From: Azadirachta indica
Taxonomy: Eukaryota; Streptophyta; Magnoliopsida; Sapindales; Meliaceae
Reading direction: 5' to 3'
Assembly: GCA_022749755.1 (NCBI GenBank)
Contig: CM040446.1
Span: 2,906,966 to 2,970,965, forward strand
Length of the DNA stretch: 64,000 nt
The notes beneath the pieces are model-generated. The model did no database searches. It was given only the letters and a program-made list of their open reading frames with translations, and was not told the origin of the DNA. Below, in pieces: positions 12,305 to 24,151 of the stretch (position 1 is its first letter; every line of letters begins with the position of its first letter). A program made the position numbers and the translations under genes.

Positions 12305-15060
12305 TTATCTCTTATCATTGGGCTGTCTGCTGTTGTTGCACAACCAAGACTGAACATCTTCTCGGAAGATCACCTGTGAGAGAAAGTTGCCAATAACTCC
12401 AAGCTCTGGGAATTCTCTGACTCCATCGAGACCTGATGTCTGTGGAGTTACTGTGTTGTCTCTCCTTCCAACTATGATAAGATCAAATTTTCCTGCTATA
12501 GATTCAATTGTTGACACTGTTTCTTGCCCATCATACACCTTCTCCACTACATATTTTAGTCGTTGATTCGAATTATTTTCAGGCTTAATATCCGTCAACA
12601 CCTCGGAGTCGAGCACTCTTTGCCAATCTGTGCCCGCCTCATGGCGCATGTCCATAAATCGAACAACAGTTACACTAATGCTGGCGTTCCTGCTCATTCG
12701 TTTTGCCAAACTCAGCGCTTCGCCATCATCACTACCTCCCAAAAAGATCATGGCTACATTGAAATATGGCCCCAGTGATAAATCTCTGGAAATAAACTGG
12801 CCTAGATAGCCACGATCAACAGGGATTCCCACAGAACAAGTTGCTCGTTCAAGAACACAGTGGTTCAGAGCTCTTCTTGAATTGTCATCAGATTCAATGC
12901 AGCCATCAGTGAACCATTTTCGATGACAGGGAAGCACTACAATGGATGCAAGCTTGTTAAGCGCAAGCCTGCATACGTCCTCATGCATGAGCTTGGTTGG
13001 AGAGATTGCTGTGAAGGGATAGACATTTGCAGTTCTGCAGTTATTTTCTTCGAAGAATTTGAATGAGAGAATGACGTCGTCAGAGTAGGAGCGGTTAGAG
13101 ACAGTTTTTGTCTGAATTTTGTGGGAGATAAAGAGCGGTGCAGCTCTGCCTCTTAGATCGATCAGGTGAAGGACGTGAACAATGACAAGGTTTCCTCCAC
13201 TTGAACATGAAGCTTGAAGAAAATTGGTGACAGCTGGGATGTTATCCGGCCTGTAAATGCAACTAAGTATGCGCAGCTCTCCAGTGATCTCATAATGCAG
13301 GTTGTTTCTTTCCTGGTAGCCTGCATACTTCCTTGAAGGATCGTAGAGGATTTTCACAAGAAATGGCATGATGATTGCTGTCACTAGAATTACACCAACT
13401 AGCAGGCTAAATATCCGGTCAGTTATATGCTGCAGTTAATTAAGGAAAAAATTAGTAAAGCATTAGATAGATATATGAAAGTTCTGATAGCGATATGCTG
13501 CATGTATTTCATGGAAGGATGATTAAATTACCTCAGCTTCTCTGGACACATTATAGGTGTTCATTTCGACAATGCCATGGAACACATGATCAGAGCAAGT
13601 GCAAGAACATCCCTTTTGGGTATTTTCCAAAACAATGTACGTATCAAGGTAACAGCAAATTTGGCCAAGACAACCACAATAACCATTACTGCAGTGCTCT
13701 TCATCAAACTGTCATCAAATTTGATGTCTAAAATTATTAGCCCTGCTTGACCTGGTTATTGCAACAACTGGGATGAGCAGGCCGGAGACAATTGGATCAA
13801 GTTTATCTACCAGAACGGAGCCCAGCGGCAGTAAATCTGGTACAGCCAAGCCAAGAATAAATGGACCAATGACAGCATACTGACCAAACAAGTTGGTTAA
13901 GAAACCTGACGCTATTGCCAGAATGATTATATTGTGAATGTACAAGTTTTTGACAGGTTTGCCTTCAGGTGTTTGTTTGACTACCAAAACTTTGCTAGCC
14001 TGACGAAAAAGAATACTACAACGGCGTTAGCTGCCAGGAACCCTAGGTGTTCTATAGCTATCAGAACCGACTTGGTGTATGCAGTTCTAATCCATATTGC
14101 AGACCTTGACATTATGACACCCAACATTTCACTAAACAATGCACAAGACAGTGCTAATCTGCCAAGTTCAGAATTCAGGATTTCAAGATTATCGATGAGG
14201 CAGGAAATGACAGGAAATGGCCTAAAAGAATGAGTTACAGCTACAGTTAAGTCTCACCGTATCCTGTTTGTCTAAATCCCAAAATTTGGTCACATTTGCC
14301 ACCGCTGCCAGCCCTATTATGCAAGATATGAACGGGGATATTGTACCGGTAAGCAATGACTTTTTTGAGATCATGTTAACATCCATTTTAACTCCTACTA
14401 GAAACTGAAATAGAATATAACCAAACGTTGCTGCCAGGTCAAGAACTCCTAGACTGGTATCTGAAAGCCGAACCAATTGGTAATAGCGGTTTAGCCTGAG
14501 CACTACGTTACGGAGGATTAAGCCAGCCTGCAGGTACATAAACGATCACAAGCTTCAGTATCATGTTCATCGATACATGCAAACAAATCTAGGTAGAAAT
14601 GATAGAACAAATTGAATTACGAATACGACTTCGATTCCATGTAACAAATGTATCAAATTAACAAGTATAGCTTCGTTTTGATGATCACTATTTATAGTTT
14701 TGTTTTGGCTACAATAAATGCAGTGACTAATATGTACGTATATTGGCCGTAGATTCTAGAAAGAAACACAAATAAGAGAGGAAGCGCATAGAGAAGAGAA
14801 CATACAACAATCTGAGAAACAGTCATTGAGATTCCTAAGCGCTTAAGAACATAATGAATTGCTTCGGTGATGGAGAAAGCTGCAAGTATCTGCAACTCAA
14901 GTTGAGGCAACGAAGCTTCCAAGGGATTGTGTTTCTCCTTCTCAATGTACTGCCAAATGCCATTTGAATTAACAAATGGTGGCATGGGCATGCAATATCT
15001 TGTGCTTAGGTTATACATGTTTTTTTCTGCAATCAATGAATCCGGGCTTCTCGATGTCAT
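12305..15060 (-). pseudogene. CHX-type cation/H+ antiporter, broken by several frameshifts
   Basis: Three ancestral exons are visible: 14806-15060 (start MTSRSPDSLIAEK, with PPFVNSNGIW), 13532-14527 (membrane domain) and 12305-13429 (C-terminal hydrophilic domain, fully open, ending QPNDKR). Splice sites between them look sound. The membrane exon needs about four single-base corrections. After DKQDTVRL (~14255) one extra base is followed by TVAVTHSFRPFPVISCLID in another frame. At ~13990 FW runs into a stop unless one base is restored before VVKQTPEG. Near 13750 the frame changes before LDIKFDDS. Near 13590 ALIMCS must shift to reach VEMNTYNVSREAE. CHX proteins exchange K+ or Na+ for H+ in endomembranes or plasma membrane; CHX3/CHX4 look closest. 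The intact 3' half suggests recent loss. Assembly error is the alternative. Confidence 0.85.
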
Positions 15061-16084
15061 TCTCCAACCTGCTGCAGCACCACTCACCGGAGGCTGCTGT
15101 TTGTCTCGGCCTGCTCTAAGAAAAAAATGGGGAACGAGAATGGAGGGAAAATTATGAAGAAATGGAGAAGTAATGTGCTTGCAAATGGTGATAAAAGCTT
15201 TCGTTTGTCTAAGCTGAGTTGTTTTACCCTTTTTACAAATTAGCATGTCAATATTTGACTGAAAATCAAGTCCCTGTCTGTAGTACATAGGCTTTTAATG
15301 GCTCAAATTTTACCATCTCAGCTTTTACATCTGTAAAATTAATATTGTCATTCAGGCTTCACAATCAGTAGCATCAGATTCTTAAGAGGCGTTAATTCAA
15401 ATCATTTGCTTATCAATATCTTGTAATTTTAATAAATAAATTATTTTATTTTCATTTCGAATCATATCTGTGGATTTTTTTTTTTATTGCAGTCAACACA
15501 TTGAGCACATAAAGATTTTCAATTAGTTATTTATCAGTACTCCTGATTTCAACAATTATTTGCTCGCGTTGTTGAAAAGTTATCGTTTTTCTGTTGAAAG
15601 GTTATCTAATTTAACAAGATAAATGCTTTAACGTTATTGAATTGTTTCTCTATTCTCTTACACCATTTTTCTTGAAGCGGATGGTCAAAATTTCAATCTT
15701 TTTCCAAAATTCTTTGGATATTCTAAAATTAAACGAACAGCAACTGAAAAATGAAGCAGTACTTTGTTGAAAAGAAAGTCCTACTCTTTCTTTTTTTAAA
15801 TGAAACTAACAACTCTTAAGGTAAAATCTAAATGAATATTAATCCATGCAAATATCTTAGTTATTGAAGTAGGAACCAGGAAATGTAAATATTTAAATGT
15901 TCAGACTTTTTTGTTTCTAATAAAATTATTAATCCCCTTCTGATATAACCAAACAGAAGTTACATAATATTTATCTATAAAACGTCATTTTTTTTTTCAC
16001 GGTTTTTGCTGCTTATTTAGATTATATATATGTATCATCCTTTAGGCAGCTGCAATAACTCTTCACATCTCTGCAAAAGCGGCT
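15061..16084. other. Intergenic, promoter side of the CHX pseudogene
   Basis: AT-rich, with no supported gene. The upstream continuation of the CHX reading frame (to 15288) lacks family similarity and is treated as 5' UTR. Confidence 0.5.
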
Positions 16085-16091
16085 TCAAACC
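16085..16091 (-). other. 7-nt terminal coding exon of copy A
   Basis: Reads GGTTTGA on the - strand directly after a CAG acceptor with a T-rich tract. It completes Pro and adds Val and the stop. The same arrangement recurs at 18225, 20031, 25733 and 28338. Confidence 0.75.
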
Positions 16092-16802
16092 CTGAAAAAA
16101 AGCAATGCAACACAGCAACAGCTTACGTAGTTTAGGAACGTGTTTTTAGAAAACATTTTCTTCAGGAAAACAAAAGATCGTTTTGAAAAAACATCAACCA
16201 AAAACACGTAGTCAAAATTTCCAGTAGACTTACGGAGTATAATCAACGACAACTTTTCCGGCGTTGGTATCAGCAATGACGGCGAAAGCATCTTTAGCAA
16301 GATTAAGAACTCCATTGCACGGTTTTCTGCAATAATCAACAACTTTAACAGTGACGCTCGCTCCATCATGGCAAGGATGCGGTGCCGTATTTGCAGCCCT
16401 AACGCATTGCACCTTGTAACTCCTCCCACATGCTCTCCCGCCGTCCCATAACTCGTCGCTTACTCCGGTATTCATCGGCCCATTATCTTGGTTCTGATAG
16501 CAAGCCGACTCTGCCCAAGTAACCAGTACAGGGTCTTAGTCTACTAGCAATACAGACTATAAAATACAAGTTAATCCTTTCATCGAATATATAAACAATA
16601 ATTTTTTGTTAATAAAATCAACGTTGATTTTCACTAAATTCGTTTTCTGAAAATGTAAGAAACACTTACTAGTGTAAGGGGGATCGTAGTAAACCGCATT
16701 TCCTTGAGCAGCATGTGCTGCTGAGATGAAGCACAGAACCAAGCTGAGCATCATAATTATTTTCATCTCCATCTGCATTTCTAGATTCTGCCTACAAACC
16801 AT
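16085..16802 (-). CDS. EG45-like / plant natriuretic peptide-like secreted protein, copy A
   Basis: Coding exons 16670-16802, 16234-16510 and a 7-nt exon 16085-16091 join to give up to 138 residues. The first exon codes a signal peptide ending SAAHA, then AQGNAVYYDPPYT. The second has CYQNQDNGPM, VSDELWDGGRACGRSYKVQC, SVTVKVVDYCRKPCNG and LNLAKDAFAVIADTNAGKVVVDY, the double-psi beta-barrel seen in expansin domain 1. Six cysteines in the mature part could form three disulfides. Reading through the second donor gives a stop after DYTP, but splicing to 16091 yields DYTPV. Later in-frame starts (M9, M11, M13; MEMKII) are as likely as the first. Family knowledge: PNPs are apoplastic and act in water/ion balance and defence. 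Copies A and B form one subgroup (DYC/DFC and LNL instead of DRC and IDL). A TATA-like TATAAG lies on the - strand near 16875. Confidence 0.85.
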
Positions 16803-18224
16803 AAAAATGAAAAAAGGACCTGAGGCTATCTGTTATACTTTGTTGTGAAAAGCAGAAGGGTTTCTTCAGCTTCTTATAGTAGGAAAATTGTGAGCTTTCC
16901 ACATGAATAAGTAGTGTGGACACGGGAATCCTTTGTCTTCTCTTTCCCATCACTGTCTCGTAGGTAGCAATTTAATTTAGGAGACTGAAGGGTCAACAGA
17001 TTTACCAATCTTTGCAAAAACCTTGTTTAAATTTTCTTGCCTACTAATTGACTTGACCTCTTTTTCTTTGTTTTTTTTTTATTCATAAAATAAATTATAA
17101 TAATTGACTAGACTGAAGGGTCATCTAGCAAAGTCTCTGCCAACCATTTCTTTTCCTTTTGGACGGCAAAGTGCCAGGAAATTTAACTCCCCGTTTAATG
17201 GGTTAATTGAAATTGCGTCTCAACTAAGTATCCGAGCCCTCAAATTCAAAGATCTCTTCTTCCAGGAAAGAGCTGAGTTTTTAAAATAATTGGGCAATAA
17301 TATTTTATCTCTCTTAATTAAACTTTTATAATTTATAAATAAAATTAGATTTTATTTATTTTAATCAAATATGTCTCTATTCTACTGAAATGAACAATTA
17401 CTTTTACAATGTCAAATTTTTCACACACACACACAGAGACAATTTAAGATATATTACGATTATTCAGTAAGAGTCACAGACTTATTTCATGAAAATAGAT
17501 GAAGTATACCTTTATTTTTTTTCAAGTGTGAAAATTACTAATAAAAGTCAAGGTCGCAAATGTTATTATCTCTTTAGGTGATTCTCCCTACTTAACGAAC
17601 ACGGGCATTGACTATGTTGGACTAATTGCTTCTTCCTGGAAATTAACAATAGGGTAATCGCGCATGTTACAAAAGTTAGTTTTCACACACGAATTAATTA
17701 ATTACATGTGCTTGAAATTTTATAATTATTTTTGATAGATGATGAAATAAAATAACAAATTATTTTAAAAATTATAAAAATATTTATAATTTAATGGATG
17801 AATGAATGTCACATTATTTGAAATAATAAAAATTTGGTAAGAAACAGAGAAAGTATGTAGTATTACTCATAACTAAAACAGCTTTCTTGAATTGGAAATG
17901 TGTGTGTGTGTGTGTATGCAACATTTAATTGGAATTAATGCTGTGGGAAGTTTCTTTTATCATTTAAGCGAGCATCGATCGCACTCAGAAAAAGTATATA
18001 TCATCTTTGAATAATTATGCTTTATTAATCTTCCCAATTATACATGTTGAAGCAGGACGTACACATTCAAAATCAAGCACATCGGGCTCTTTTTCTTATT
18101 TTATTATTTGCATTTTATTTCATTCAAAACATATTCGGGGCTCTAATCCACATTACAAATCCTCATAGTCACTCTTATTTAGATTATGATTATCCTTTGC
18201 CCTCTGAAACCCTCATCATCAACT
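16803..18224. other. Intergenic between EG45-like copies A and B
   Basis: Holds the promoter of copy A and the 3' flank of copy B. AT-rich with short CA and TG runs near 17421 and 17900; no gene supported. Confidence 0.5.
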
Positions 18225-18231
18225 TCAAACC
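18225..18231 (-). other. 7-nt terminal coding exon of copy B
   Basis: GGTTTGA after a TTTTGCAG acceptor; changes the C-terminus from YSE-stop (intron retained) to YSEV-stop. Confidence 0.75.
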
Positions 18232-18849
18232 CTGCAAAACGTACAATACCCACAAAGAGGAATAAATTAAAGTAAATTTTTTTCTATAAAAAGAGTTTTA
18301 CGGTATAATAAACTAAATAATGTCAAACAAAAAGAAAAAGAAAAATAGAGAGAAGAATAGGGCTTACTCGCTATATTCAACTTTAACATTGCCTGCTTTG
18401 AGATTGGCAATCCTGTTAAAAGCATCCTGAGAAAGATTAAGAATTCCGTTGCATGGTGATCGACAAAAATCCACAACTTTAACTATTACACTCCGCCCAG
18501 TTTTGCAAGGATTCGGAGTCTGATTTGTGCCTCCAATGCAGCTCACTCTGTACCTTCTTCCACAAGCTCTTCCGTTGTCCCACAGTGCATCGCTCACTCC
18601 TGCAACCAGCGGTCCATCATCCCGATTGCCATCGCATTTCGACGCTGTCCGACAAAATTAATCCATTCATTAATGTATGTATGTATGCATGCATGTAACA
18701 TATATATATGTGTGTGTGTGTACTGGCTTACGTTTGTAAGGGGGTGCGTAGTAAACAGCATTTCCTTGTGCGGCGTGTACGGCTGCTGAACTGAGGCAGA
18801 GGACGATGCTGAGCAGCATAAATATTATTCTCATGATCTCAATCTCCAT
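18225..18849 (-). CDS. EG45-like / plant natriuretic peptide-like secreted protein, copy B
   Basis: Exons 18732-18849, 18368-18644 and 18225-18231 join in frame to 133 residues. The protein starts MEIEIMRIIFMLLSIVLC, has a signal peptide ending VHA, then AQGNAVYYAPPYK, KCDGNRDDGPL, SDALWDNGRACGRRYRVSC, VKVVDFCRSPCNG, LNLSQDAFNRIA and NVKVEYSEV. Its second exon has exactly the same length (277 nt) as in copies A and C. It is the closest relative of copy A. The - strand TATA box (CTATAAAAAG) lies at about 18932-18941, about 85-90 bp before the ATG. Secreted, apoplastic signalling role inferred from the family. Confidence 0.88.
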
Positions 18850-20030
18850 ATCGTGCAGAAAATTGATGAATTCTTGATGAATTAACGCGGTGTTGTTTTT
18901 GTGATGAAGAAGCAGAAGACCTCTTTTCCCTTTTTATAGAAGCAGAGCAGGCAGAAGAATGATCAATCGGGCGCACCACTTCGCCACTATCTGTAAATTA
19001 ATAATAGTTTTTGTAGAAATAAAGAGAGATAGCACCTCTTTTTGTCTGATAATTGACTAGACTAAGACCTGTTTTGAGTCTGCGCGCTCCACTAAGCACT
19101 TCTGTGAAGGGGCTCTCTTTCTTGTATTTTACGGAAGCAAAGTTTTTACTTATGACACTCTTTGGTATTCGATTAATTGCATATGTATCTATTTCATTTT
19201 ATTTTAATTTCTATCATCTTTCCTCCTCCCAAAATTTAAAATTTTGCCTTTTTTCTTAATTTCATAACATTTTTGTTCTTTATATTTCCGGGAATATCCA
19301 ATATCTTCTTCATTATATTTATATATTTAAAACTATCAATTACATAATAGACGAAAGTTATAAACGATATTTTATTAGACAGACGTGGATTTGAAAATCT
19401 TTAGGACCCCAGCAACTTGAAGATACATCATTATTTCCATTTAGCCAAAAGACTAAAAAAAAATAAAGAAAAAGAAAAAGAAAAAAAAAGAAAAAGAAGG
19501 TCATTTTGGAATAAATTACTTCCATTCCGTAATAATGTTTAAGACCATTGACCATTGAAGTCTTCAGGTATGCACCTTCGTGGAAATTGGAAAAAAGAGA
19601 GAACTCGTAACAATATTCAATAGGCGTTAGGCAGGCAGCAATTAATTAAGATATAGTCACCACGCAATGATTTTTGACTTATTACACACACGTACACAAT
19701 TTTATTTATTATTTGTTTATTTATTTGTCTGTTCGTTGCAATTGAGGAAGCATATCAGTTAAAATTAATTCCACAAAATTCTTTTTTTGCCTCTTTTTAA
19801 ATATTATTTTCAATTATTTTAATTTCTTACGGGATTGCTGTTATATATACTCCAATGAAATTTTAAAATTAAAATGATTCTGTAGCTCCAGGAGCTAGCT
19901 CATTTATTTAACACCATTTATCAACCATGCAATTAATTTTCCAGGATCAATTAATTATTATAATAATATTACTCCACGTATGCAGCTTGTCCTTAGATAA
20001 GCTTTTTATTGTGGGGGAGATCTCATCACT
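18850..20030. other. Intergenic between EG45-like copies B and C
   Basis: Promoter of copy B followed by AT-rich DNA with an AAAAAG-type low-complexity run at about 19454-19497. No gene supported. Confidence 0.5.
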
Positions 20031-20037
20031 TCAAACC
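20031..20037 (-). other. 7-nt terminal coding exon of copy C
   Basis: GGTTTGA after TTTGCAG; gives the ending YNQV-stop. Confidence 0.75.
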
Positions 20038-20911
20038 CTGCAAATTAACAATATATTGGTTACTAATATATTTTTGTACCTTTGACAAATTAAAAATTAA
20101 GGATCGAAATTAGGGCACATCACATACTGGTTGTACTCAATCTTGATCTTCCCGGCATCGGGGTTTGCGATCTTAGAGAAAGCTTCCTGAGACAGATCAA
20201 TGGTTCCTGCGCACCCTGGGGGACAGCGATCGACTATCTTAACCACGATGGTGCCCCCCCGGCAAGGCTGTGCTATTCCTTGGTTTGTGGCGCCGGTGCA
20301 CCTGATTCTGAACGATTTGTTGCAAACTGCACCGTTGTTCCAGAGGACATCGCTTGCAGCCGCGATCATGGTTCCATCATTTTTAAATCCGTTGCATGCA
20401 GAGGCTACATACACACAGTAGTAAACAAAATTAATTGATGGATTTAAATTCACAAAAAGAAATATAATGCATGTATCACTTATATCCAGTATAAATGTTC
20501 GAATATTACGAAATAAAAATTTAGATTTGTCGCTAAACAATTACAATGCTGTAGACTTATAGCTAGCGTCAAATTCGAACTTTAGCATCTGATAATTTTT
20601 ATATTTCAATATCCTTCATAGTTAATAAAGATACCAAATGAAACTCTTCACATGCGTGGATATTGAATCTAAAATTGCGAATACAAACATATAGAGTCCA
20701 AAAAAAAGACAAATACAATTTGGTGGGAGGAATTGGAACAAAAGGTAGAACAAATATAAGGAGCAGTATATATGAAAAGATCGATGAATAAATACTAACG
20801 CACATAAGGAGGAGTATAGAAAGTAGCAGTCCCTTCACTGGCATATGCAACCGAGCTTAGGCATATTGCTGCCACAGATATTATCATCAAAACTTTCATC
20901 TCTACACCCAT
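20031..20911 (-). CDS. EG45-like / plant natriuretic peptide-like secreted protein, copy C
   Basis: Exons 20800-20911, 20128-20404 and 20031-20037 join in frame to 131 residues. Signal peptide MGVEMKVLMIISVAAICLSS...YA, then SEGTATFYTPPYV, SACNGFKNDGTMIAAASDVLW, CNKSFRIRC, QPCRGGTIVVKIVDRCPPGC, TIDLSQEAFSKIANPDAG and KIKIEYNQV. Six mature cysteines. Without the second splice the frame runs on to YNQYVMCPNFDP. The donor of intron 1 is GTTAGT. This is the DRCPPGC/IDLS subgroup, the one most like Arabidopsis PNP-A. A TATA box (TATAAAT on -) lies near 20990. A broken, inverted sister copy lies at 23522. Confidence 0.88.
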
Positions 20912-22241
20912 TTCCTATCAATTCAACTTATACTTTTTATACTGCTACTTGTTGGTGCGAAGAAGAGAGAATGGTTTCCTCCAATTTATAGAAGAAAACC
21001 TACCCGTAAATTTTAACCTACACTTTACGGCAAACTAATTACTATATCTCTACCCAATTGATCTACTTATTACTTCTCCAAGTTGTTGTATATTATTATT
21101 TCAAGTCGTGACTTGTGAGGAGAGGGACAGAACTACGATAAGGTTTGAAAACTTAGCATTCTATAATTGTTATTACTAGTTGATGTGTTTGGCAAGTTAT
21201 CCTAAAAATGTTTATTTAAATCAAATTAGCATTTGTAGTGATTTTAAATTAGAATCTACTTAGATAATTTTTTTCAAATTAGTACTTTAAAATATACTAC
21301 AAGTAATATTGATCACATTTACAATTAATTGTTACATATTGTTTTAGGCTATTAAAATTGTATTTGTTTTCACGACTACAAATAATATTAAATATTTTAG
21401 GCTATACAAGTAATATCTTAGCATAGTATTTAAGAGTATTTCAGTGTTTTAGGTATTTCAATACAAAAAAGACCAAAAATCTTAACTTTATTTATTTATT
21501 CATTCATAACTTTAATAAAATCTTCTCTTTAATAAAACTTTTTCATCGTTTTAGTGATGTCTAATGCCTTTTCTAATTATACATTTAAAATTTTAATCTA
21601 AGATTAAAATTTAATAGAAGTACTTTTTAAATTGATAATCAAATAATAAATTGTTTTTCTAAGAACTACTAAAAAGAAAAATGACAAAGAGCATAATAAA
21701 CACTTAGTATATTAGCACTTTTTTTAGTGCTTTTAAACTAATTTTAAATCTACAAAAAAATGATTTTATATATACTATATTTATAAATTAAACATATAAA
21801 ATGAATATTTCTTTTAATATTTAGATGGTTAAAATATCTAGTTAATTATCTAATTAATTTGCAGAATTGGATGTATTTATTCTTCCTTGGGGGCGCATCT
21901 TTAGTTTAAAGAGGACGTGGTACAAGATTTATTTAATAAAGGATATTATTATCTCATTCCTATCGAAGTCATTTTTTTTCATCATTTACTTAATTATATT
22001 TCTAAATTAATCATGGTGTCACTTTTGGTCCTCGAAGTGACATCATTCTAGCTAACTTTTTCTCTATGAATTTAAAAAATTAAATATTTTAAAGGAAAAT
22101 GTAATATACATATATCCATTGAGTGTAAAAAAAATTAATTAAAATAATAAGTATAATACAAAACTTGGAGAAGTAAGAAAATGGGATATATAATAGACAT
22201 AATATAGTAATTAATTTGCCGTAAAGAGTGGGTAAGAATTT
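20912..22241. other. Intergenic spacer, copy 1 of a direct duplication
   Basis: Holds the promoter of copy C. Parts at about 21090-21180 and 21840-22080 match 24450-24520 and 24700-24990 in the same orientation, including the small palindrome with arms GTCACTT and AAGTGAC near 22018-22041 (compare 24929-24953). From 22190 the DNA is a promoter-side sequence of copy C in reverse orientation, belonging to the inverted pseudogene D. Confidence 0.5.
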
Positions 22242-22246
22242 AAGGT

Positions 22247-22466
22247 TATTGAAGAAAATAAAATTATATTAAACTCTCTTAAGTTATAAACTAAATACAT
22301 AAACATGTTTTTATATAAATTGAAAAAATAAAACAAGTTAAATTGAGAATTCTCATAAATTTAGAAATCTTTAACAGAATAGAAAAAACTAATAATATTT
22401 AAACTAAAAATACACTTAATAAGATTAAACCTAATAAAATTAAATAAGTTTAATTATAATTCTAAT
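22247..22466 (-). repeat. 3' LTR (element on - strand)
   Basis: Direct repeat partner of 23177-23400; followed at 22467 by the complement of the polypurine tract (CTCCCCCTCAAA). Confidence 0.7.
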
Positions 22467-22554
22467 ACTCCCCCTCAAACTCAAGATAGTAGAGCAAATT
22501 TGAGTTTGAAAGCTAATGTGATTGAGAAAAAAATCCCAAAGACTATAGTTTTAG

Positions 22555-22810
22555 ATGATAATGCCTTCCATAAGTAAATACTGATAATGCCTCCCATAGA
22601 CGAAGAATATTAACACTGCCTTTCAGAGGCAATGAATACTTGTAGTGCCTTCCTTAGGTGAAAAATACTTGTAATACCTTCTTTAAGCAAAAAAATATTT
22701 AATTGTGTTTTTTTCTAATTTAAAAATACTAATTGTATCTTTTTTTAAATGAAATATCTTTTTTTAAATGAAAAATACTAACTGTACTTTTTTTTAGACG
22801 AAGAATACTT
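22555..22810. repeat. Degenerate tandem repeats inside the LTR element
   Basis: Six or more diverged units of about 40 bp built on GATAATGCCTYCCATAG(G)Y..AA(A/G)AATACT; later units become T-rich. Confidence 0.5.
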
Positions 22811-23176
22811 TTTATGGACGAGTAATAATAGACAAACAATCATATCAAGAATTAGGGATCCTGAAACAGTACTCTGCTCAGCATCATGAACAGTATCCAT
22901 AAACAGTCCTCTTAACAGTATTTGTCTACATTACATTTACTGGATTAGGGTTCCTAAACTTTTCTTTCTTTCTTTTTGTTTTCTTTTTTTAAGGTTTCCA
23001 GAATTTTTTTTCCTAAACTTTTTCTTTCATTCTTTTTTTTTTAAGATTTCTTGAATTTTTTTCTTTTATTAAGAAAGAAAATGATGTTTAGAAACTAATT
23101 TATAGGGTAACACATCATCACTTTCAAAAATTTTTTAATATGACTTTCAAACTTAAAATCGAACCAATTCTAATAG

Positions 23177-23400
23177 TATGCCGAAAAAAATGAAATTATA
23201 TTGAATTTTTTTTAATTGTAAACTAAGTATATAAATATATCTTTATATACGCTGAAATAATAAAGTAACACAAATTAAGAATTCTCATAAACTTATGAAT
23301 TCTTAATAAATTAAGAAAAAAATAATAATATTTAAATTAGAAATATATTTAATAAGACCAAACCTAGTAAAATTAAATAAGGCTAATTATAATTCTAAGA
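23177..23400 (-). repeat. 5' LTR (element on - strand)
   Basis: Direct repeat partner of 22247-22466, somewhat diverged, abutting the AAGGT target duplication at 23401-23405. Confidence 0.7.
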
Positions 23401-23521
23401 AAGGTACTTAGGTTTTCCTCTATAAATTTGAGGAAAACAATTCTCATATTGGTACCAACAAGCAGAAATATAATATAATATAGTAATTGCAGAAAAATAG
23501 AAAGTGGGTGTAGTCGTAGAG

Positions 23522-23686
23522 ATGAAATTAGCTTTGAAATTGATGATAATTGCCACGGCAGCTGTATATGCTTAAGCTCTGTTGCATTTGCCAGTCAAGG
23601 CACTGCCACTTTCTACACTCCTTATGTTCGTGAGTATTAATTAATTTATACAATATCATTCCATATATAATTTCTATTCATTTCTT

Positions 23687-23742
<56 letters not shown>

Positions 23743-24151
23743 TATCATTCATTTCTTTTTAATTAATTATATATACTGTAGCGTAGCCTCTGCATGCAAC
23801 GGATATCAAAATGATGGGAACATGATTGCGGCTGCAAGCCATGCTCTATGGAACAACGGGGCAGTTTGCGAGAAATCGTTCAGAATCAGGTGCACCGGCG
23901 CCAATTGCCGCAATGGGACTGTCGTCATTAAAATGGTCGATCACTGTCCTTCAGGATGCGCAGCAACCATTGATCTCTCTGAGGAAGCTTTTTCTAAGAT
24001 AGCAAACCCCGATGCCAGAAAGATCAACATCGACTACAATCAGTACGAAACGTACGCTTTCTATTTTATCACTTAAATCATCAATTAGCAAAATGTGTTA
24101 ACAAATATTAATTTATCAAATGATATAATATTGTTGTTAATTTGCGGTTGA
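23522..24151 (+). pseudogene. EG45-like copy D, inverted and broken
   Basis: Homologous to copy C but on the opposite strand. Exon 1 (23522-23629) starts MKLALKLMIIATAAVYA and stops at TAA; removing two bases (TA) near 23565 would restore the C-like frame through CLSSVAFASQGTATFYTPYV. Exon 2 (23787-24042, 256 nt) stays open (MIAAASHALWNNGAVCEKSFRIRCTG...KINIDYNQ) but lacks exactly 21 nt, removing the segment between CTG and CRNG present in copy C. The terminal exon is lost: at 24141-24151 copy C's TTTGCAGGGTTTGA is TTTGCGGTTGA, so the AG acceptor is gone. Intron 1 carries CT/AT microsatellites, and an LTR element sits about 120 bp upstream of the start. Three independent lesions support a pseudogene. 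Confidence 0.85.
23689..23743. repeat. Compound (CT)n(AT)n microsatellite
   Basis: About 14 CT units run directly into about 12 AT units, within intron 1 of pseudogene D. Confidence 0.95.

Larger units (their letters stand above)
22247..23400 (-). mobile_element. Short non-autonomous LTR retrotransposon (Copia-like) in the promoter of pseudogene D
   Basis: A 1,154-bp element bounded by the 5-bp duplication AAGGT (22242-22246 and 23401-23405). Direct terminal repeats of about 220 bp lie at 22247-22466 and 23177-23400; shared blocks include AGAATTCTCATAAA and AATTATAATTCTAA. Next to the first repeat the - strand reads TTTGAGGGGGAG, a classic polypurine tract, so the element runs on the - strand. 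The 464-nt-scale remainder codes for nothing, so it is a deletion derivative or TRIM-like element. The primer-binding site is not clearly readable. LTR ends deviate from strict TG...CA. Confidence 0.75.

Noticed and set aside
20200..20421. 73-codon + strand ORF inside EG45-like copy C
   Set aside because: Antisense shadow of exon 2 of copy C.
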